Assembly (NCBI GenBank): GCA_001584585.1
Contig: LSYV01000057.1
Location: 592,145 to 618,195 of the forward strand
Source: Gonium pectorale
Taxonomy: Eukaryota; Chlorophyta; Chlorophyceae; Chlamydomonadales; Volvocaceae
DNA length: 26,051 bases
Reading direction: 5' to 3'
The notes beneath the pieces were generated by a model. That model worked only from the letters and a program-made list of their open reading frames with translations, ran no database searches and was not told where the DNA came from. This document shows, piece by piece, positions 18,449-26,051 of this stretch; position 1 is the first letter of the stretch; each line of letters starts with the position of its first letter. The position numbers and the translations under genes are program-made.

Positions 18449-19948
18449 CCGCACAGGAGCTGATCCCCATCCGGAGGCGGAATGTGGCCTCTTACGGTGC
18501 GGTGATGGGAACGCACCGGGTAAGATCGATGTTCCTCCGTTGCGCGCCGCCAACACACCGGTCTGCAGCGTGCAGCGCCTGCTACATGCAGAATGTGCAG
18601 GCAGGTGCAGGTGCTATTTTCAGAACGCTGCGCACTTGTGGCACCATTCAGCTGCTTGCCGGCCGGCCTCCCTGCAGCCAGGACGAGCACTGCCGCTGCC
18701 TGCCCGTCCTGGCAACAGCCACGAGTGGTGCGCCCTCGTCAAATCCATCCGAAGCTGTTTTCGTCCTCAGGGCCCCTAGGGTACCCTCGCTGCGGTGGGA
18801 CACCTCTCACCTAAAAGTGCTCCAACCACCCCAAAAGGTCGCCCTCCTCCTCAGCCGGCAGTGCAGCGGTCCAGGCAGTGAGGTAGCGCAGCAGGTATCA
18901 GTCATTGGCATCCACCAGGGACCATACAGCCTGGAAGGCAGGCTCCATTTGCTCGGATCGTTGCATAACGTGCGTACGACTGTCGTACACATCATGTACA
19001 TCGTACTCGTCGTATGCGTTGTTCCTTTTCAACATCATGTACTGCAACACGGGCATGCATGCGACAACCTTGGGCAGTCTCCGCAGAGGCGTTGTGGGGG
19101 GCACCAACCCTACATCCGAGGCACCCATTACTGCTGCCCGGTTGCTGCAACTGGAGCAACTTGCTGCCCGTGGTTTCCAAACCCGTGCGGCCGCAGCACC
19201 CGGCGTGTCGCGTCGCGGGACGCCGGGGGATGAAGCGCAGCCGTGCGGGATTTGACGCCCATGCATGGCCCGACCGTGCGGCCGCAGCAGCCGGGAGGCC
19301 CGGCGGGACCCGAGGAAGAAGGGTCGGCCTCGTGTGAGCTGGGGCCGGTCGGGGAGAGCGTCTGAGGTGGTATTGCAGGTAGGGCCGGGTGTTTGGCATG
19401 CGGTAGGGAAGCGGTGCTAAAGGGCGGCGCCATGTCGGTAAGACTGGTTGGCACGGGCAACATGGTTGGTGCAGGGGGTGGCGGCCATTATGCGTAGGAG
19501 GAGCCCCGGTTACGGAGGAGTACCATAAGAATAGGTAGCTGCAGAGAGACAAGGGGCCCGGGGTTTTATTCGGATCCCCGGTTCCAGAAGGAACCAGGAG
19601 CTGTTAGCATTGGGGAACCAATTGTGCCCGGTTTATGCAGAAGCAGCATGGCTTGAAAGGTGACACAAAGAGAAGCGGTGGAGCAAGGGACCTGCGTTCC
19701 CTGACCGGCCGGTGCTGGTACCTGCCGTAGCTGCCGTTGACGGCAATGGGCGGCTATGATCTACGCACGGCGCTGTGCTGTCGAGTTCATGCATGGGGAG
19801 GGGGGGATGTATGCGGCACGACTGCACGTCGCCCGACGCAGTGCGTACAATAATGCGCATCAATAGGGCGCCATGTGAAACATGGGAGGGTCATGCCGTA
19901 CTTCAGTCGGAGGGTTACAAGAAGAAGAAGGAGCAGGATCCTCGTAAC
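18449..19948 (+). repeat. Duplicated spacer block with gene remnants, copy 2
   Basis: This is homologous to 12313-13350, opening with GCCGCACAGGAGCTGATCCC. Compared with copy 1 it carries an additional stretch (about 18490-19150) that includes the ankyrin fragment at 18541-18830 and a CGTACG-rich part (18960-19040). Similarity returns at 19156 with a 136-base stretch that has one mismatch, and continues to about 19920. Confidence 0.85.
18541..18830 (-). pseudogene. Decayed ankyrin-gene fragment in spacer C-D
   Basis: The minus-strand reading recovers VLVLAAGRPAGKQLNGATSAQ and a decayed LQALHAAG region, matching the middle of the ankyrin genes and, more closely, the fragment at 6061-6353 (shared TACATGCAGAATGTGC on plus). 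Frameshifts and missing ends show it is not functional. Confidence 0.78.
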
Positions 19949-20340
19949 CCTTCTGACGGTCGGGCGAAGCGAAAGCAAAGGGGCACGCGCGTATGCCTCA
20001 TGGGCGGCTGCGCTGGCAGGAGGCCTCTCGCTCTTCAGTACGTACAGGCTGAGCGGAGTGGAGCGTCCAAATCTTGCAGCTCGGCTGCTCTGGGTTCTCC
20101 AGACTTACACTCCGCCAGGCCTTGTGGCGCGTGCCGTCGTCCGATCCAAACAACCCGATACCCACCACAAGCATCAGCACGCCACCAGAACACCCTCTGT
20201 CCGGGCGCCCGGGCGCAGTAATCCGCCCGGGGCCCCAAAGCCAAGGGGTGCAAACAATCAGGACACCGGTCACACCGCCACCGCCACCATTATGATCAAG
20301 CGAACGAGTGCGTACACCCTAACAGCTGGACTTGACCGGA
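19949..20340. repeat. Dispersed repeat R1, copy 3
   Basis: The order of landmarks is as in copy 1: TCTGACGGTCGGGCGAAGCG, ATGGGCGGCTGCGCTGGCAG, GCTGAGCGGAGTGGAGCGTC, ACACTCCGCCAGGCC, AACAACCCGATACCCACC, GGGGCCCCAAAGCCAAGGGG and TATGATCAAGCGAACGAGTG. The microsatellite is shorter and interrupted. No protein product is supported. Confidence 0.75.
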
Positions 20341-20479
20341 TGCATGAGCTCAAGCAGCGGGTCACCCGTATGGGCGCAAGCGGCGCGCAGACCGCTTTCG
20401 TCGAAGGTCACGCACACCAGAGATGGCTGTCGTATGCGTTTTCCTTTTCAACATCAGAGATGGGATGGACCAATACGGG

Positions 20480-21060
20480 CACGGACAACACAAACAGCCC
20501 ACACGCGGCATCCTCATGGGGCATGTCCAGATGGGGGCACAAGCTCCCGTTAGGTACACTTGCAGGCGCGGGCGGGCACGCACACGCGCACACGTTCGTT
20601 GCCGTTTGCCTCACCGCCCTCACCCGCCACGCACTGTCCACGGGGTACGAGCGAGCAACACGGCGCACATGAGCCCGACCCTTGCCCCTCACCCGTTCCC
20701 CACACCACGCGGGCCACACGGGCCCTCAACGAGAGCTCCGCCTGCGCATGCACACCGCACACGCAGGGTGGGGCGGGCGTGGGTGCATGCATGCCCTTGA
20801 ACCACACGAATGGACGAATGGCAGACTGCGAAAGCCGCAACACAGCCCACATGAAGGCATGATCTCAAGCGCCGGGGGATGGGCATAAGCATAACGGCCC
20901 TCTCGAGACACGTAAACCCATCATACTGAGAACCACGCGCACCAGGTTACACGCCTTCCCCACGATTCAGCCGTTGTTGAGCTCTGGCCAACCCACATTG
21001 CCACGGTGCCTGGCGCCCGTCACAGCAGCCCCCCCCCGCGCCACAAACCGGTCTTACCCT
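20480..21060. repeat. Mixed spacer and 3'-flank block beside pseudogene D
   Basis: The first part echoes 14400-14470 (GGCATCCTCATGGGGCA.TCC, then GCAGGCGCGGGC) and the second part (20815-21060) echoes 1620-1760 and 2317-2440. It leads straight into the end of pseudogene D, as the equivalent block does beside A. Confidence 0.7.
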
Positions 21061-21064
21061 TACA
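21060..21064 (-). terminator. Possible TGTAA polyadenylation signal of copy D
   Basis: TTACA on plus, read as TGTAA about 157 nt past the D stop, sits in the same homologous block as the candidate near gene A. Short motif, weak support. Confidence 0.3.
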
Positions 21065-21220
21065 GCCGGAGAGGCATTTGGTTTTGCACTTATGTACAGC
21101 TGTACTGTCTGCACCGCCCGAACCCCCGGGCATTCCGTAACCCATTGAAGCAAGGAGCAGCCCGTGGTCTGAACTCCCTCGCCCCCCGCCGGCAGATTAA
21201 CAGCCCGGCACAGCCGTCCC

Positions 21221-23271
21221 CTAATACTGGTGCCGCTGAGCTGCAGCGCAGACCCACGCATGCACCCCCTGGCGCTTCCCGAGAAGCTCGGCGTTGTATT
21301 TTGATGCTGGCTCCCAAGCGACCCGGTCCGTTGCCTGAGCCACAGCCGCTGTCGTCTTTGCAACAGCCATTGGCCAGTCAATGGAGCAGCCCGCCGCCAC
21401 CAGCCACGACAGCATCTGAACCTGGTTCTTCTTGCATGCCTCGAAGCCCGGCTCGAAGCACGCGTTTGACACGTGTCCGGTCGGGCCCCAGGGACAGCCC
21501 AGCCGCCGCAGGCACTCCAGCATGACCAAGTCCCCTTCCAGAACCGCGTCAACATATGTACGACCGTCGTCCTGTGGAGCGGATGTTGTGGCGTGCGGAT
21601 ACCCAGGCAACGGGCGTCCACCATCAGGCCAGGCATGATAACAACGCACATACAGTAGTGTGACGCAGACTGACCTAATGTGTGTGTGTGTGTTACAAGT
21701 GCCCATACGAGCCCATACGACCTAATGCCTTGCGGCCTTGCGAGTGATGGTAGCGCAAGGGCAAGCGATGGAAAGGAGAGAACACAGAGTGGCACAGCAC
21801 GTTGCACCAACCAAACACGAACAGCGGCGAAGAGCACCAGCCCCCCCAACCCCCGCAACCCACCAGCATGGGGCAGCCACTCTCCGCCAGCCACTCCAGC
21901 GCCGCTACGCAGCCCGACTCTGCAGCGGCCGTAAAGGTTTGGACGTTCAAGGTGCAGCCGCGCTCCCGCAGCCAAGCCATCAGCTCCACATTGCCCAAGG
22001 TCGCAGCGTTCTGAAACACCTCCACGCTGCCCGACGCCGCCGCGGCTCCAAACAGGTCCTCTTTCAGCACCACCCCAGGTCCGGCGTCTCCACCAGCCAG
22101 GCCAGCATGTGCAGGTGGCCGCCGCGTGCGGCGTCATAAGCTGCGCACCACGCGCGCCAACACACCGGCCCGCAGCGTGCAGCGCCTGCAGCACGTGGAG
22201 CTGCCCCTTCTCCGCCGCTGCGCACCACAAATCCTCGAAGACCATGTCGAGCAGCCGCCCTTCAGCCAAGACGATAACTGCCGCTGCGTCGCCCCCAGTG
22301 GCAGCGGTCCTGCGGGTTAGGCCGAAGCTGTTTTCGTCCTCAGGGCGCCTAGGGTACCCCCGCTGCCTCAGCAATGCAAAGCGCTCCGACGCGTCCGGGC
22401 GTACGGCTGCTGCCGCGACGGCCTGCCAGGTCTACGAAAAGATCCGGGACTTGAGCCACTCCAGGTTGGCCCGCCAGTCGGTCGTGGGGCTGCCGGCGGC
22501 AGCGGCCACAACTCTCACTTCAACCTCCTCGAACCAAGCCTCATGGCCTTCCTCCTCGCCCTTTGGACCAACAAACTGGACGGCGTAGCGGTGCAGGGCC
22601 GCCAGGTCGCAGCCCTGGGCGACGGCACGTATCAGACCCCATGCACTGCCGTTGCGGGGTCGAGGTAGCCTGTGAAGCCCGCCCTGATTACACCATCGCC
22701 GCACCATCCATTCCACTACGTGGATGTGGCCAGCCTTGGCAGCCGCAAAGGCACAGGACAAGAAGCTGCAGAGGTCTCCTGCTTCGCTAGCCAGGAGCTC
22801 CTCGCACAGCGCCAGGTGGCCCCCCGCCGCGGCGCCCTCCACTGCACGCCCCATGTCGCAGCCCAGCTCCGCCAGCAGCGCGCACGAGCCGGGCTGCCCA
22901 GCCTTGCCCGCTGCGTAGCCGACCTCATCCGTAAGCCCACAGCCGGCGACGCGCGCCGCGAGGGCCAGGTTGGCGGTGGCGCCGCTGGCGACCGTCAGCC
23001 ACACCAGCTCGTGCCGCTGCGCCCGCGTCAGGTCGCGCATCGCGCCGGGGCGGCCCCAGCGCCACGTGAAGGCGTGGTGGGGCACCGGCTCAGACAGCCG
23101 CACGGTCGTGAACTCGGGCGTTTGGAGCATCGCGGCGATTGCCTTGTCGACCACCCGAAGGCTGCACGCCACCTCGTTACGAGGCAGGAAGCGAGCTATG
23201 CGATATATTATAGACGGTATCCAGATGCGGGCGGCCGTCGTCGCAGCGTGGCCTGGGGTCGGAACAGCCAT
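21221..23271 (-). pseudogene. Ankyrin-like repeat gene, copy D (nonsense and frameshifts)
   Basis: The family start is at 23271 and the frame is open to a TAG at 22432-22434. The equivalent codon in C is CAG (FPQPW in C, FS-stop-TW here). The frame then stays homologous (SERFALLRQRGYPRRPED ... VLQALHAAGRCVGARGA) until about 22150-22115, where an indel moves it, and a further one-base loss near 22070 moves it again. The segment MVLKEDLFGAAAASGSVEV to ALEWLAESGCPML is in a third frame. That segment has about 13 extra residues (VFQNAATLGNVEL), an extra half ankyrin unit. The intron (21572-21863) and exon 2 (21571-21221, DDGRTYVDAVLEGD...) are intact. A product of about 280 residues ending at the TAG could still be made. 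The 5' end is almost identical to B, so it was recently converted or duplicated. Confidence 0.85.
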
Positions 23272-23358
23272 GATGTGAGGCTTTTGCTGACAGACGCCAC
23301 AACTCAATACAAAAGACAGCGCCGAGAAGAGTTAGACAAAGTGGCGTTTGGCGGCAGA

Positions 23359-23375
23359 GTGCCGTACGCGTGTGA
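23359..23375 (-). promoter_or_regulatory. Conserved upstream element of copy D (divergent)
   Basis: On plus it reads GTGCCGTACGCGTGTGA, 88 nt upstream of the start. It keeps the GTGCCGTA and GCGTGTGA halves but lacks the 3-base spacer seen in A-C and the A/C run that follows. Confidence 0.45.
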
Positions 23376-23399
23376 GTGTACCTGAGGGAAAACCTCAAA

Positions 23400-24238
23400 C
23401 AATCGGGCGACCGATGGGCCCCTACGCTGCGCCGTCGTTAGCCTATCTGCGGTCAGCCCGCCCATGACAATGGTATGCCACAGACACGGGTTGGGAGTAC
23501 AGCAGGGTAATCATGGATTCCTTCGTCGTCCCGGCTGTGGAGATTGGAGACCGTCGAACGTCGGCATCGCACAACGCACGCCGTACAGCCCATACCATGA
23601 TTACTGAGGTACGGCCCTATGGCCGTCACTGGCTGTCTTGCAGCGGCCCAACCACACACGCATACACGAGGCCGGCTGGGCCGGCCGGCTGTGGGGGCTG
23701 GCGGGAAGTCGGGACGGACTTCGCTTTATTGGGTGGACTTGACGTGCGTGGAGGTGTGACAGCGCCGCAGCGGAGATGTTGGGGAGGAGTGGCTGCCACT
23801 TACCTGGTGCCGAGGTAAGAGGCGCGCGAAGGAGAGGCAAGCTGGGCCGCCAGACGGCGGACGGGTTCCGGATTCCGGGTTTCGACCCTTGGGACCGTAC
23901 TCCATGACGTGGAAGCCCGCCCACCAAGCACATTGAACGCATACAACTCCCGGGTAACAAACGATTTACAGGGGCTGCGCCCTCGACACGAGCACAGGTT
24001 CGTCATCTGTGACCACAGAATTGTGCAGCACCCTCCTGATAAGCAGGGTCATTCCAGGAAAGTCCTTTGTCTCTCCCCAACCAATTCAAGCAATACCTTA
24101 CTGGACTTCACGCCGTTGAGTCGTTGCTTGGCCATGACCACGGGGTCAACTCGCTGGCCCTAGTTTGCTCCATCGACGCGCGAAAACCCATTCCTGGCTC
24201 AATTGAGCTAAGCCCCTCTTTAGGGGCCGGACGATCGC
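23400..24238. other. Intergenic region between the ankyrin array and the RCC1 gene
   Basis: No homology to the spacers of the array was noticed, so the tandem duplication ends near 23380. Short plus frames (for example 23513-23818) have no motif. The last 100-200 bases are less GC-rich and probably contain the promoter and 5' UTR of the RCC1 gene. A short stem AGCCCCTCTTTAGGGGC lies just before its start (24210-24227). Confidence 0.5.
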
Positions 24239-25394
24239 ATGGCTAAGCAGCTGTCGCGCGTGCTCGTCACGTTTGGCACCGCTGCCGATGGCCGCCTGGG
24301 ATTGGGCTTCCCGCTGGCCAGCCAGCTCTACCCTCGCATCGTGTCCAGCCTGTCGGGCTACTCGGTGAAGCAGGTGGCGTGCGGGGGGGCGCACACGGCG
24401 GTGGTGACAGGTACGGGGGGGGGGATGGAGGTGGGGGGTGGCGGGGGATGGCGGGAGACGCTTTGAGGGTGGGTGGGTGGAGGATTCCGTGGCTGGGGAG
24501 AGGCGACGCGTTGCGCGTCTAGCGCGCTACCTGTGTACGTGATTGTCACGCGAGAGGATTGGCTCGACCGTCCGCGCTCCCTCGATCCTACCTTGCCAAC
24601 TAGAGGCTGGGGCAATCGGAAGCTGCGGCACGCGTCGAGTCCTTCACCTCAACGGTCCGCGCGCCGCTCTGAGCCCATCCGCCGGTGGCCTCTCCCCCGC
24701 CCCGCCCCGCCCCGCTGCGCCCGCCTGCCCGCTACTGGGCCGCGCCGGTCCAAAGCCCTGAAGCGCTTCATCCCCTCGCCCCCTCACCCCGCTTGCCCCC
24801 CTCCCCTCCCCTCCACAGATGACGGCACGCTCTTTACGTTCGGCCTCAACACCTCGGGTCAGCTGGGCCACAGTAAGGAGGACAAGTACGTGGCGGTAAG
24901 GGGGGGGGGAGGTGCGGCGGGGGGGGGGAGGAAAGCGGTTAGGGGAGTGGGCCCCGAACAGCGGAGGTCTCGGAACGGGGGCTGCTGGCCGAGGGCGGCA
25001 GGAGAGGGCGTGCAGCCGCGGTGGCGGAGGGGCAGCTGGTCGACCGCCGGGGCGACGGCTCGTGAGGGAGGGCGGCGGTGCGGTGCGACGCGGCAGGGTA
25101 GCGAGGAGGAGTAGAGGAGGCAGGACCTGCGAGACGATGGCGCCCGGTGTCAGCGCACGGGCGTGGGTGGGTGGGCGGGCGGGCGGGCAGGGGCGGGCGG
25201 GGTGAACGGGGCGGGCGGGTTGGGGCTCACATGTGTCAGAGATCAATGCCGTGCTCCCCCCCCAATGCCCACCCCTAACCTAAGGCCCCCGTCCTACGCC
25301 CTCCCCTGCCCCCACCAGGCCCCCATAGAGGTGGGGCTGCCCGACCCGGTGGCTGCGGTGGCAGCGGGCGGGCAGCACACGCTGGCGCTGACCA
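24239..25394 (+). CDS. RCC1-repeat protein, N-terminal exons (partial)
   Basis: Exon 1 is 24239-24410, exon 2 24819-24895 and exon 3 25319-25394. Introns start GTACGG, GTAAGG and GTGAGC. The acceptors are CTCCACAG and CCCACCAG. Exon 1 ends in phase 1, exon 2 in phase 0, exon 3 in phase 1. The spliced product begins MAKQLSRVLVTFGTAADGRL, then VKQVACGGAHTAVVT / DDGTLFTFGLNTSGQLGH / VAAVAAGGQHTLALT. These are two RCC1-type blades with the typical A.G..H...L.. and G.N..GQLG motifs. RCC1-type proteins form a seven-bladed propeller and act in several processes (Ran exchange, UV-B sensing, ubiquitin ligases). Which one cannot be told from two blades. The start fits because the frame opens there in good context (GATCGCATGG). 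The gene continues past the window; no further blade is visible to 26051. Confidence 0.85.
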
Positions 25395-26051
25395 GTGAGC
25401 GACCGAGGGGGGCCGGGCCGTATTGGGGGTGGGGGTGGGGGTGGCTGGGAACTGGGCGGGGACTTGGGGCTGGGAACAGGGCGGGGAATGCTTCTGGCAA
25501 ATGCGGGGCGGTGCTGCTGTGGGTGAGGCGGGGTGGTGGGTTGGCCGTGGACCAGGATTCAGCGAGGGCCGTAGCTAAAGAAAGGTTACAGGGCCCCGTC
25601 AAAGACTGTGTGGCCATGGGTAGATTGTGATGTGATAGTCCGAGGGCCAACTCCCTCCCAGGTAGCGCTCGCGAGCCATGACGCGAGCGCGAGGGAGGCG
25701 GGCCGGGGTGAGGTGCTTCCAAGAACGCCAGGAAGGCTGAGCCCCCTCTTTCCCGCCGCCTCCCAGCGGTTCCGGCTGCTCCCTCACCCGCATGCCTCGC
25801 CCCCACCCCCAATCACCGCACTGCGACGCCCCTCCCTCAGTCACACAACATTCACCCCATGACATGCACTGTTGTGCTCTATCGAACACACACCATGCCG
25901 GCTAGGTTGTTTTGTCTTGTATAGAACTGTTTTGAGCATACCGTAACGCATACATAACACACCATGCTCGTCGGCCGTCGTGCAGCTTGCCCACGGACCG
26001 AGTCACCCCCCTTACCCCGCCCCCCCCCCACCCTCTAACCTCCCCACCTCC
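25395..26051. other. Presumed third intron of the RCC1 gene
   Basis: After the GTGAGC donor at 25395 there is no segment resembling an RCC1 blade. The sequence is G-rich near the donor (repeated GGGTGG) and C-rich toward the end. It would be an intron of more than 650 nt, longer than the two before it (408 and 423 nt). An alternative is a gene structure that ends early. Confidence 0.5.

Noticed and set aside
20947..22374. 475-codon minus frame over pseudogene D
   Set aside because: Only its first ~70 codons match the family. After the frameshift it reads through the wrong frame, the intron and the 3' flank.

Overview
The window looks like nuclear DNA of a GC-rich green alga of the volvocine/Chlamydomonas type. 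Evidence: GC-rich coding sequence, small GT-AG introns, abundant CAC/GAG microsatellites, and a lineage-expanded family of ankyrin-like proteins. This assignment is inference from style, not from a database match. A 20-base N run (13562-13581) marks an assembly gap.

The core of the window is a head-to-tail array of four paralogous minus-strand genes, here called A, B, C and D (start codons at 4584, 11138, 17392 and 23271; periods 6554, 6254 and 5879 bp). Each codes for a protein of about 570 residues: a short F-box-like N-terminal segment followed by about a dozen divergent ankyrin-like units. Each has one phase-0 intron of about 230-290 nt at the same codon, with donor GTGGGT and a last exon that opens with DDG or SDG. 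B (566 aa) and C (572 aa) are intact. A carries a 21-codon GAG tract and a 13-nt T-rich insertion that shifts the frame just before the intron. D is a pseudogene with a TAG where C has CAG, plus frameshifts and an extra half-unit. Variant blocks are shared in conflicting pairs (A=C/B=D at the N terminus, B=C/A=D a little further on), which is a strong sign of gene conversion or unequal exchange. A short element (GTGCCGTA..GCGTGT on the plus strand) sits 87-102 nt upstream of all four start codons.

The spacers between the genes (about 4 kb each) are built from shared pieces. These are decayed ankyrin fragments (6061-6353 and 18541-18830), fragments of an unidentified plus-strand gene (5080-6040 and 17750-18240), a roughly 1 kb block duplicated at 12313-13350 and 18449-19948, a dispersed repeat R1 (11306, 13353 and 19949) that holds CAC-type microsatellites and in one copy an insertion of about 570 bp, and a 3'-flank block beside each gene.

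At the right edge, after about 1 kb with no recognised gene, a different locus begins on the plus strand: the first three exons of an RCC1-repeat protein (24239 onward), cut off by the window end. The left edge has a short 23-28 bp satellite (1-149) and about 1.3 kb with no recognisable gene. I see no tRNA, rRNA, CRISPR array or intact transposase gene.
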